Of a stretch of 16,007 nucleotides of DNA, positions 1 through 6,516 are shown piece after piece (within the stretch, counting starts at the first letter, position 1; every line of letters begins with the position of its first letter). The stretch comes from Lachnospiraceae bacterium UBA3401 (GTDB lineage Bacteria; Bacillota; Clostridia; Lachnospirales; Lachnospiraceae): the NCBI GenBank assembly GCA_002358575.1, contig DEPD01000037.1, positions 1-16,007 of the forward strand, written 5' to 3'. The translations under genes and the position numbers were made by a program. Below the pieces are notes generated by a model. The model was not told where the DNA came from, searched no databases, and saw only the letters and a list, made by a program, of their open reading frames with translations.

Positions 1-33
1 CAAGATGCGTCAGTTATTTTCTACAGTTCCTTA
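1..33 (-). repeat. Right end of a palindromic MITE-like element (partial, cut by window start)
   Basis: Read on the minus strand, this segment begins TAAGGAACTGTAGAAAATAA and continues with CTGACGCATCTTG. It closely matches the left end of the element at 1323 and the copy at 15963, and it is equivalent to the inverted right arm at 1450-1486. The rest of the element lies outside the window. No coding potential was seen. The assignment rests on comparing the copies inside this window. Confidence 0.6.
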
Positions 34-41
34 TTAAAAAA

Positions 42-70
42 ATTATAACATATGCGCAACTGAATCACAA
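42..70 (-). promoter_or_regulatory. Candidate sigma-A promoter pointing left
   Basis: On the minus strand TTGTGA (70-65) and TATAAT (47-42) are separated by 17 nt. The -10 is a perfect consensus and the -35 matches at 4 of 6 positions. It would fire out of the window through the palindromic element end. With AT-rich DNA and no visible target gene, this may be chance. Confidence 0.25.
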
Positions 71-196
71 TGAAATTATCCCACACCCTGTTTTCCGCGT
101 GGCTTCCTGATAGTAATTGACTTTGATAAATGTTATTCCCTTTTCCAACAGTATAAAGCACCATATCTTTTTACAATAGAAGGAGGCGCATCTTGA

Positions 197-296
197 ATTT
201 TGAACTGTCTATTGTGCAATGAAAAGGGATTCTAATTGTGCACAGAAGGCGAGTGAGGTTCATTTTAAATTGTTTATTGTGCAATCGAAGGGAAAA
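197..296 (+). repeat. Imperfect direct repeats with ATTGTGCA cores
   Basis: A 24-nt unit at 197-220 recurs at 262-285 with 21 of 24 positions identical; the three differences are all transitions. Both copies end in TATTGTGCAAT followed by an A/G-rich GAAAAGGGA or CGAAGGGA stretch. A third core, AATTGTGCAC followed by AGAAGG, sits between them at 234-248. The block lies just beyond the 3' end of the minus-strand C39-like gene. It could be a diverged local duplication or a set of protein-binding sites; the sequence does not decide between these. Confidence 0.4.
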
Positions 297-330
297 GTTT
301 TTAAATTTATGAACATAAAAGCGGGACCAT

Positions 331-972
331 TCAATCAGCCAGTTTTTTGGGGGAAGATGTGCGCTGTTCTATCACATAAAAAGTGTGTGTATAGAAAGGC
401 ATTTTTAACATTGCAGTATTCCAGAGTGTTAGAAATTCTTTCTGCCTGATTTTTCTGTTATATGCTTTTTCGTTGCAGTTGATGTTTCCCGACGCTGATT
501 CTGCCAAAAACAGATTGTCCTCATCATATCCAACAACTGGTATATAATGCAGCCAGCGCTTATCCTTTCTGACTTTTATAAAAACAATGACAGGGGTTCC
601 CTTGCTGACTTCATTTTTTAGTGCATTCAGATTTCCAGCGCAATATTTGACACGAAAACCATAGCTTTCCAGCACTTTTTTGATTCCTTTTGGAGGCACA
701 CACCCGTCAGATGCCTTAAAGGGCATTTTTTGATAAACTGCTGTTCCAGTGGCAGAGATACCAAAATGACGCAAAAGATATGCGGCGGCATACCCAGAAC
801 ATTCATTTCCGTTTTGCAAATCAATATGATTCTCCTTGCAAATCACATATTGTGAAATTCTGCAAGATGTTGAAATTTTTAGTACGTAACTGCCCATTAC
901 AATCACATCAATGATTGTTGTGATAAACAATGCGTTAACACAAATGATTATCAATAGCCAGACATATTCCAT
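331..972 (-). CDS. Membrane-anchored C39-like cysteine peptidase
   Basis: A 213-aa protein with an N-terminal hydrophobic segment (about residues 3-27), probably a signal anchor, followed by a papain-like domain facing outside. The nucleophile motif is GNECSGYAAAYLLRHFG with Cys58, a C39-like pattern. His142 sits in WLHYIPVVGYDEDNLFLAES, the usual His-then-VVGYD arrangement. The place of the usual acidic residue has Glu158 (LAES), and the domain ends with a YNR...EFLTLWN stretch seen in C39-like proteins. A GGAGGT site lies 9 nt before the ATG. It lacks the ABC and membrane domains of bacteriocin exporters of the LctT type, so it is a stand-alone protease or a protease-like protein. Its substrate is unknown. 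The upstream partner is broken (979-1100), and its original promoter was probably lost with it. Family assignment is from motifs only. Confidence 0.75.
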   Translation of the reverse strand: MEYVWLLIIICVNALFITTIIDVIVMGSYVLKISTSCRISQYVICKENHIDLQNGNECSGYAAAYLLRHFGISATGTAVYQKMPFKASDGCVPPKGIKKVLESYGFRVKYCAGNLNALKNEVSKGTPVIVFIKVRKDKRWLHYIPVVGYDEDNLFLAESASGNINCNEKAYNRKIRQKEFLTLWNTAMLKMPFYTHTFYVIEQRTSSPKKLAD

Positions 973-978
973 TTGATT

Positions 979-1100
979 TTACCTCCAAATTTGTTGAATG
1001 AATTTTTTAAACTCATTTTTTAATATAAGTTCAGTTGTTTCGCCTGTGTCTAAACCAATTTCAAGAACAGTTTTGATGCGAATCTTCCATTTTTATCAAT
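979..1100 (-). pseudogene. 3' remnant of an unidentified gene upstream of the C39-like gene
   Basis: On the minus strand the last 36 codons before the TAA at 981-979 read as a good C-terminal tail (KTVLEIGLDTGE, then LILKNEFKKFIQQIWR). Just upstream, a neighbouring frame gives IDKNGRFASK. The two join into one sensible protein end if a single A was lost from the run AAAA near 1063-1066 (minus-strand TCAAAACTG). The coding-like sequence stops at 1100, exactly where the palindromic element begins. The GGAGGT of the C39-like gene lies in its last codons and only 6 nt separate its stop from the next ATG, so the two were once an operon. The family is not recognised. Confidence 0.45.
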
Positions 1101-1266
1101 CTAGTACTCCATCCGGCCAGAAATTAGATTCGTGAACCGCCTGTTTTGCACCGATGCGTTGTTAAAATTTCTAGACGATGCCACCGCATCGCCGTCGAAA
1201 TTTTGCCTAGCACTGACACGAACCATGCAGTGCACAACTCTAATTTCTGTCTGGATGGAGCACTAG
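1101..1266. mobile_element. MITE-like palindromic element, type A (166 bp)
   Basis: The left end, CTAGTACTCCATCCGGCCAG then AAATTAGA (1101-1128), is an inverted match to 1239-1266, which on the minus strand reads CTAGTGCTCCATCCAGACAG then AAATTAGA, so 24 of 28 positions agree. The interior is also imperfectly palindromic, with AAAATTTC...GAAATTTT arms and a central CGATGC-CACC-GCATCG hairpin. The element could fold along its full length. It encodes no transposase, so if mobile it depends on an enzyme elsewhere. The palindromic CTAG ends make the exact border and target duplication unclear. It sits at the break of the gene remnant 979-1100. Confidence 0.7.
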
Positions 1267-1322
1267 TACAGCGTGGCGCAAATAACAATGAAAAACACAT
1301 ATTGTATTTATTGCTATTTAGG
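1267..1322. other. Spacer between two palindromic elements
   Basis: This is 56 bp of AT-rich DNA lying between the type A and type B elements. No gene, promoter or hairpin is supported. It may be all that remains of the locus before the two insertions. Confidence 0.4.
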
Positions 1323-1486
1323 TAAGAAACTGTAAAAAAATAACTGACACATCTTGACTTGGCTATTTCTCCGATTGTGCATACCAAAAAGCCTCGCTGT
1401 AGCTCGCTGCGCCTGCGCTTTTTGACATACAACTTCGAAGAAATATCCTGCGCAATCTGTATCACTTATTTTCCTACAATTCCTTA
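1323..1486. mobile_element. MITE-like palindromic element, type B (164 bp)
   Basis: The left end TAAGAAACTGTAAAAAAATA (1323-1342) mirrors the right end, which on the minus strand reads TAAGGAATTGTAGGAAAATA (1486-1467). Pairing continues inwards with AACTGACACATCTTG against AAGTGATACAGATTG, TATTTCTCCGA against TATTTCTTCGA, and CAAAAAGC against GCTTTTTG around a GC-rich centre (1391-1416). The whole element could fold into one long hairpin. It has no coding capacity. The same end sequence occurs inverted at 1-33 and directly at 15963-16007, which shows a dispersed family. Confidence 0.75.
1422..1449 (+). promoter_or_regulatory. Candidate outward promoter inside the type B element
   Basis: A perfect TTGACA (1422-1427) is followed after 16 nt by TATCCT (1444-1449), a 4 of 6 match to the -10 consensus. 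It points to the hydrolase gene that starts at 1515. The strong -35 and the absence of another promoter in front of that gene make it plausible, but the weak -10 keeps confidence low. Confidence 0.35.
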
Positions 1487-1514
1487 GCTTAGAAAGGTTT
1501 ATGGGAAAAGCGAT

Positions 1515-2231
1515 TTGACAACAGTGACAATTTATGGCAGAAAATGCCATATTTATAAGAATGGAAATTTTGAGAAACAGAAGGGGAAATTGCCTGTATT
1601 TTACTGGGGTGTTGGGGAGGGGAGCCAACAGTCGGTTGAGACAGTTGTGTCCTACTTACAAAAACAATTGCCAGAGGTATATTTTATTTTGGCGGCGTAT
1701 GAGTGTCAAAATTGGAATGATGATTTTTCTCCGTGGGCAGCAGAGCCTGTTTTTGGACAGGAAGGGTTTGGCGGAAAGGCAGAGAGCACGCGAAGTTGGC
1801 TTGTGGAACATTTCATTTCTTATATTGAGACAGATAAGACAGAAATTGTGCGTTTTCCAGTGGGATATTCGCTTGCAGGACTTTTTAGTTTGTGGCTTTA
1901 TTGTGAGGAGGACATTTTTTCGGGTATGGTTAGCTGCTCCGGTTCTTTGTGGTATAAAGGTATGCTGGACTATGTTCAGAAAAAGACAGAAGCGACGCAA
2001 AATTACCATACAAAATATGTCTATTTCAGCCTTGGCGACAAGGAGGAGCGAACCAAAAATAAACGAATGGCAGTAGTGGGGGATAACACTAGAAAAGTGT
2101 ATGCGCTGCTCTGTGAACGTCAGGAAAATGTGCAAGGAATCCTTGAGTGGAATTATGGAGGTCATTTTTCTGAGCCAGATATTCGGATTGCAAAAGGAAT
2201 TTATTGGACTTTGAAACATTTTGATGTATAA
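1515..2231 (+). CDS. Alpha/beta hydrolase, IroE/YbbA-like putative esterase
   Basis: A 238-aa cytoplasmic protein of the putative esterase (esterase D/IroE-like) type. The nucleophile elbow is GYSLAG with Ser119, and His217 lies in YGGHF near the C-terminus. Asp175 (SLGDKEE) is a candidate third member, in the position where such proteins carry SxGxxE/D. The PVFYWGVGEG stretch near residue 28 probably forms part of the oxyanion region. The TTG at 1515 is the likely start. GGGAAAAG just before it is only a weak ribosome site, and the frame is open upstream only to 1488, because the palindromic element ends at 1486. The natural start and promoter may therefore have been altered by that insertion. 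The real substrate is unknown; relatives cleave siderophore esters or simple acyl esters. Confidence 0.7.
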   Translation: MTTVTIYGRKCHIYKNGNFEKQKGKLPVFYWGVGEGSQQSVETVVSYLQKQLPEVYFILAAYECQNWNDDFSPWAAEPVFGQEGFGGKAESTRSWLVEHFISYIETDKTEIVRFPVGYSLAGLFSLWLYCEEDIFSGMVSCSGSLWYKGMLDYVQKKTEATQNYHTKYVYFSLGDKEERTKNKRMAVVGDNTRKVYALLCERQENVQGILEWNYGGHFSEPDIRIAKGIYWTLKHFDV

Positions 2232-2232
2232 T
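2204..2232 (+). promoter_or_regulatory. Sigma-A promoter for the galactokinase-led operon
   Basis: TTGGAC (2204-2209), a 17-nt spacer and a perfect TATAAT (2227-2232) overlap the stop codon of the hydrolase gene. Initiation would be near 2239-2240, leaving a leader of about 93 nt before the ATG at 2333. No riboswitch-like or attenuator structure was recognised in the leader. Confidence 0.6.
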
Positions 2233-2332
2233 GGAGTAGGAAAAATAATGAAGATAGGCTCTCGCAATCTTTTTGTCTAATATTACAAGGGAGATTTCGG
2301 GAGTTTATAAAGAATAAAGGAGGAACGAAAAA

Positions 2333-3565
2333 ATGAATATTCCAAGTATTGGGAGACTGGAAAAAGTTTATGGGGAGAGCGTAAAAAGTGCGGAGCGTCT
2401 AAGTGTTTTGGCAAAGAATTTTCAGAAAAAGTATGGTCATGATGTGGCAGAGTTTTTTTCTGCACCTGGCAGGACAGAAATTATTGGCAATCATACAGAC
2501 CACAACGGCGGCAAGGTGATTGCGGGAAGTATTGACTTAGATACCATTGGCGCCGCTTGTCCAAATAACAGCAGCGTGATTCATATTACAAGCGAGGGTT
2601 ATGACAAAGAAATTGTGGTGGATATTGATAGACTGGACAGTGTTGTAAAAGGGGGTGGAACGGTTGCTTTGCTTGCAGGTATGATGGAGGGCGCACAAAA
2701 GTTTGGCTTTCAAGTCGGCGGGTTTGATGCCTATGTGTCCACAAATGTAATTGCGGCTGCGGGAGTTAGTTCGTCTGCTTCCTTTGAGATGCTTGTGTGT
2801 ACGATTGTCAATTATTTCTTTAACGACGGCGCAATGAGCTGCGCGGATTACGCTAAGATTGGCAAGTATTCTGAAAATGTATATTGGAATAAAGCATCTG
2901 GAATGATGGATCAGATGGCATGTGCTGTAGGTGGACCTGTTCTGTTTGACTTTGCAAATGGCAGTCAGCCAGAGTACAGACCACTGACATTTTCTTTTGA
3001 GAAAAAAGGATATCGGCTTGTCATTGTAAATACAGGAAAAGGACATGCGGATTTGAGTGAAGAATATTCTGGCATTCCAAATGAAATGAAGGAAGCGGCA
3101 AAAGTTCTTGGCGTGGATCTTTTGTGTGAGAGCAGCCTTGACAAACTGTTAGCACATGCAAATGAGATAGAAAACGACAGAGCTTTGCTGCGCGCAATTC
3201 ATTTCTTTGAGGAAAATCGCAGAGTAGACGCAATGGCGGAGGCAATTGAGAAGGAAGATATTAATACCGTTTTAGCGCTTGTCAAGGAATCAGGCACTTC
3301 TTCTTGGGAACTTTTACAGAACTGCTATTCGCTTCAGAACTGCAAAGAGCAGAAAATTACACGCACACTTGCGCTTACAGAACTATTTTTACAGGGAATT
3401 GGAGATGGTGTATGCCGTGTGCATGGCGGCGGATTTGCAGGGGTAATTATGTGTTTGGTGCCGCTTGCAGAGGCAGACAATTATGTGAAATATATTGCGA
3501 CGTATGTGGGAGAGAGCAATGTTTATCCAATGAATATTAGAGCGGTTGGAGCAGTCAGAATCTAA
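2333..3565 (+). CDS. galK: Galactokinase-family GHMP sugar kinase
   Basis: A 410-aa cytoplasmic kinase expected to phosphorylate galactose, or a related sugar, at C1 with ATP, feeding the Leloir pathway. GHMP motifs are all present: the galactokinase signature region SAPGRTEIIGNHTDHNGG (43-60), the ATP-binding loop AAGVSSSAS (142-150), the catalytic base Asp193 in GMMDQ, and the C-terminal VHGGGFAGV (363-371). A strong AAGGAGG precedes the ATG. The sugar-binding signature has Asn53 and His57 where classical enzymes have Glu and Tyr (GEHTDYN). I believe this variant is common among clostridial proteins annotated as galactokinase, so the symbol is tentative and the substrate may differ. No galT or galE lies nearby. 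The next gene starts 27 nt downstream, so it probably shares a transcript with the envelope genes. Confidence 0.8.
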   Translation: MNIPSIGRLEKVYGESVKSAERLSVLAKNFQKKYGHDVAEFFSAPGRTEIIGNHTDHNGGKVIAGSIDLDTIGAACPNNSSVIHITSEGYDKEIVVDIDRLDSVVKGGGTVALLAGMMEGAQKFGFQVGGFDAYVSTNVIAAAGVSSSASFEMLVCTIVNYFFNDGAMSCADYAKIGKYSENVYWNKASGMMDQMACAVGGPVLFDFANGSQPEYRPLTFSFEKKGYRLVIVNTGKGHADLSEEYSGIPNEMKEAAKVLGVDLLCESSLDKLLAHANEIENDRALLRAIHFFEENRRVDAMAEAIEKEDINTVLALVKESGTSSWELLQNCYSLQNCKEQKITRTLALTELFLQGIGDGVCRVHGGGFAGVIMCLVPLAEADNYVKYIATYVGESNVYPMNIRAVGAVRI

Positions 3566-3592
3566 AGAACAGTAGGAAGAAAGGAAACAGAC

Positions 3593-5575
3593 ATGAAAGG
3601 CAGAGTAAAGTCAGTTCTTGTTTTGGTACTTTTGATTTGCGGCGTATTGATAGGAAAGAAAGCTGCGACAGCCTGTGCACAGGAGGAATTGTTTTCTATT
3701 GATGCACAGTTGCATTCGCAGAATCTTTCCACATATGATATTCAAGTGGTGGTTTCCAATTCAGGGGACAACTGGGAAGGAATAGCGCGGATTCGCATGG
3801 AAAATACATATTATTCACTGAGCTGCGTTTACGATACAGTTCTCTCTCTGCCGCAGGGCAGCACAAAACAGTTTCTGGTTAAAATACCAAGAGAAAGTTT
3901 AGAGGACATCGGTGCTTCTGTATCTGTTTCCTTGTTGGACAAAAAGAATAAAATGGCGGCGTCAAAAGTTTTTCCCAATCTTTTTTTGGAGGGGAGAGAT
4001 ACACTTTCCATGGGAATTTTAAGTGATTCTTATTCATCTTTGACTTACCTTGATATGGAGGGGGAGAATTTATATTATAATGGTACAGAACTGCCTATAA
4101 AATTGTACAAGTTAAATCAAGACAATCTAATGCAGTCCTTGGAGAATAATTTGACTTTTTTAGTTATTGATAATTATAATACCAGCAGTTTGTCGGCGGC
4201 AGAATTAGAGCGGATACAACACTGGATAGAGGAGGGCGGAATGCTGATTGTCGGCACAGGAGAGCGCGCAGAAGATGTGCTGAGCGGACTGAACTTTTTA
4301 GGAGTAGAATGCTCTAAAGTGAATGCGCCAAATGAGCATCCTTATCAGGACAATTATAATCAGGACTTAACAGAACTGTATATGGCGGAACTAAAGGATA
4401 TAAATGACCAATATGATACCAATACAGATATTCTTGGCCTTATCACTTCGCGGGGAGATGGCGCGGTGGAACTTGTGCCATATTCCTTGTCAAAACTTGT
4501 ACCACAAGATGTAGAGTCATATGTATATGATCTTTTAGTTAAGGTCAATTCCTACACAAAGATTTCATATAGCACCCAGAATAAGTATTATGACAATGAA
4601 TATGTTATTCGCAGGATTTTTAGAACATTTGGAAACGGTGGCAATCACCTGAATTTTAACATGCTCAAAGTGATTGTAGTGTTGTATGTGATTTTCGTGG
4701 GACCTGTACTTTATCTCATTTTGCGTTTTTTGAAAAAACGGGATTTTTATTGGATTGCAGTTCCGATTACAACACTTATTGGAATCCTTTTGATTTACAT
4801 TGCAGGAAGAGGTTTTGAGGTGGTGGATACAAGAGTTTATTCTGTGACTGTTGAGGAGTTAGACGCGCCTGACCAAGACGCAGTGACCTACATGCACTGT
4901 TATGATGCTGGTCATAAGGAATGGGGATTACAGTTGGCAGAAGGATATGCGTATTGTGGTCCGCTTTGGTCTGATTATTATGATAGTCAAGACAGTGAAA
5001 AATATCGCAGTCACATTGTAAAAGAAGGGGAGCGGATTTCCTTTGGCTTGAATCCAAGTGCAGGTTTTGAGGACGCTTATTTTAAGGCGGGAAATATGGA
5101 AAACAAAGCATCAGGACAAATTTTGCTTGATATACAGCCGGTGAATGGATTGGAAATTAGTGGCACGTTTACGGATGAAAAAGATATTGTGGTTTTGGGA
5201 TTGAATGGCACTGTCATAAATAAGACTGATTGGGATTTTGAATATTTTGCGGTGATTGCATATGACACTTTATTTATATATAACAATCTTCCTGCGGGAG
5301 AGACATGTGATCTAAACAAGGCAGTATATCTTTCTTCAAAGAATTATGATGATGTGGTAGAAGATTACTTACATGGTTATATGAATGCGGCTTACCGCGG
5401 CAAGGAACAGAAAGATGCAGATTTTATCGCTGCGCTTGGAATTGGAGTTGCGGCTGCAAGTTTACAGGAAGATCCAGATGCCAAAATTGTGGTTGGTGTG
5501 ACAAAGGATTGGAATAAGGCAGTAGATGACAATTGTAGTGAAACTTCTTATGGGTGTCTGTATTCTGTACAGTAG
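3593..5575 (+). CDS. Secreted, membrane-anchored protein with GATase-like domain
   Basis: A 660-aa protein that I do not recognise as a named gene. It has a clear signal peptide (basic MKGRVK, hydrophobic 8-21, likely cleavage after ACA at residue 29). A beta-rich Ig-like segment follows (about 40-130, with DIQVVVSNSGDNWEG). Next comes an alpha/beta stretch (about 137-240) whose FLVIDNYNTSSLSAAELERI and EEGGMLIVGTG resemble class I GATase-like or DUF4350-type folds without an obvious catalytic Cys. Two membrane helices lie at about 360-379 and 386-404, separated by a short basic LKKRDF turn. A long C-terminal region (405-660) is also likely outside. Start support is AGAAAGGA before the ATG. 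It precedes the ABC transporter genes by 14 nt. I infer an extracytoplasmic partner of the transporter and VWA proteins encoded downstream. Confidence 0.65.
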   Translation: MKGRVKSVLVLVLLICGVLIGKKAATACAQEELFSIDAQLHSQNLSTYDIQVVVSNSGDNWEGIARIRMENTYYSLSCVYDTVLSLPQGSTKQFLVKIPRESLEDIGASVSVSLLDKKNKMAASKVFPNLFLEGRDTLSMGILSDSYSSLTYLDMEGENLYYNGTELPIKLYKLNQDNLMQSLENNLTFLVIDNYNTSSLSAAELERIQHWIEEGGMLIVGTGERAEDVLSGLNFLGVECSKVNAPNEHPYQDNYNQDLTELYMAELKDINDQYDTNTDILGLITSRGDGAVELVPYSLSKLVPQDVESYVYDLLVKVNSYTKISYSTQNKYYDNEYVIRRIFRTFGNGGNHLNFNMLKVIVVLYVIFVGPVLYLILRFLKKRDFYWIAVPITTLIGILLIYIAGRGFEVVDTRVYSVTVEELDAPDQDAVTYMHCYDAGHKEWGLQLAEGYAYCGPLWSDYYDSQDSEKYRSHIVKEGERISFGLNPSAGFEDAYFKAGNMENKASGQILLDIQPVNGLEISGTFTDEKDIVVLGLNGTVINKTDWDFEYFAVIAYDTLFIYNNLPAGETCDLNKAVYLSSKNYDDVVEDYLHGYMNAAYRGKEQKDADFIAALGIGVAAASLQEDPDAKIVVGVTKDWNKAVDDNCSETSYGCLYSVQ

Positions 5576-5589
5576 GGGGAGATTTTCGT

Positions 5590-6516
5590 ATGTTATATAT
5601 CAATGATTTGACGAAAAAGTATGGCTCATTTACGGCTGTCAATCATTTGTCACTGCATATTCCAGAAGGTGATTTGTTTGGATTTGTAGGACCAAATGGT
5701 GCGGGGAAGACGACCACAATTCGGATTGTCTGCGGACTGTTAAAGGCAAGCAGCGGATCGGTGCAGATTGGGGGAACGGAGGCCGCTGTAGGGACAAAAG
5801 AAATGAAACGCTTAATTGGGTATGTGCCAGATTTTTTTGGCGTGTATGATAATTTAAAAGTGCGTGAGTATATGGATTTTTATGGTTCTATGTATGGGAT
5901 GCGCTCGCGGGATATTGCAAAATTATCAGATGATTTGTTGGAGCTTGTCAATCTCTCTGACAAGAAAGAATTCTATGTGGACACGCTTTCCCGCGGAATG
6001 AAACAGCGGCTTTGTGTTGCCAGAGCGCTGTTACACAATCCGAAATTGTTGATTTTAGATGAGCCAAGTTCTGGTTTGGACCCTAGAGCGCGCGTGGAAA
6101 TGAAAGAGTTATTAAAAAATCTTCATTCTATGGGGAAGACCATTGTTATCAGTTCGCATATTCTTTCGGAGCTTTCGGAGATGTGCACCAGCATTGGAAT
6201 TATGAATCAGGGCCAGTTAATTACAGCGGGGCGCATTGAGGATATTATGCGGCAGGCGGCTGGTGGAAAGCGCATTCATATTCAGATTGCATCTGGTATA
6301 GAAACTGCAGTACGTCTTTTACAAGAACAGGTTGGAGTGATTGTGGAATCTGTCAGGGAAAATGAGATTATGATATCTAATAACAATACAGATGCGCAGA
6401 TAAGTGCACTGATTGGACTGTTAATTCAAAATCAAGTGGTTTTGACAGGATTTTATCGGGAGGAAGGCAATCTGGAAGCATTGTTTATGCAGTTGACAGG
6501 AGGTGACTCACAGTGA
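5590..6516 (+). CDS. ABC-2 type transporter ATP-binding protein
   Basis: A 308-aa ATPase that powers the membrane protein encoded next. It has Walker A GPNGAGKT (34-41), signature LSRGM (133-137, a common variant of LSGGQ), Walker B LLILDEP (153-159), D-loop SGLDP, and the switch His190 in ISSH. The Q-loop position reads GYVPDFFGVYDNL, the PD form often seen in ABC-2 exporters. The C-terminal 100 residues form the extra domain typical of drug or envelope exporter ATPases. I chose the ATG at 5590, preceded by AGGGGGA; an in-frame GTG at 5554 lies inside the previous gene and would add 12 unconserved-looking residues. It overlaps the permease by 4 nt, so translation is coupled. Confidence 0.9.
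   Translation: MLYINDLTKKYGSFTAVNHLSLHIPEGDLFGFVGPNGAGKTTTIRIVCGLLKASSGSVQIGGTEAAVGTKEMKRLIGYVPDFFGVYDNLKVREYMDFYGSMYGMRSRDIAKLSDDLLELVNLSDKKEFYVDTLSRGMKQRLCVARALLHNPKLLILDEPSSGLDPRARVEMKELLKNLHSMGKTIVISSHILSELSEMCTSIGIMNQGQLITAGRIEDIMRQAAGGKRIHIQIASGIETAVRLLQEQVGVIVESVRENEIMISNNNTDAQISALIGLLIQNQVVLTGFYREEGNLEALFMQLTGGDSQ

Larger units (their letters stand above)
34..330. other. Intergenic stretch without a supported gene
   Basis: This stretch separates the element end at the window start from the 3' end of the C39-like gene. It holds the ATTGTGCA repeats and the possible leftward promoter listed separately. A strong Shine-Dalgarno-like AGAAGGAGG at 177-185 is followed at good spacing by TTG (193), but that frame closes after nine codons. 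A plus-strand 76-codon frame at 219-449 overlaps the C39-like gene antisense and has no family resemblance. I see no terminator with a clear GC stem and T run. Confidence 0.5.

Noticed and set aside
177..219. Strong ribosome-like site before TTG 193 as a possible short peptide
   Set aside because: The frame closes after nine codons and nothing else supports a peptide gene.
219..449. Plus-strand 76-codon frame
   Set aside because: It overlaps the C39-like gene antisense, has no recognisable motif and contains the direct repeats; no suitable ribosome site precedes its ATG.
1124..1628. Minus-strand frames of 113 and 104 codons
   Set aside because: They run through both palindromic elements and into the antisense of the hydrolase gene; palindromic sequence yields such frames by chance.
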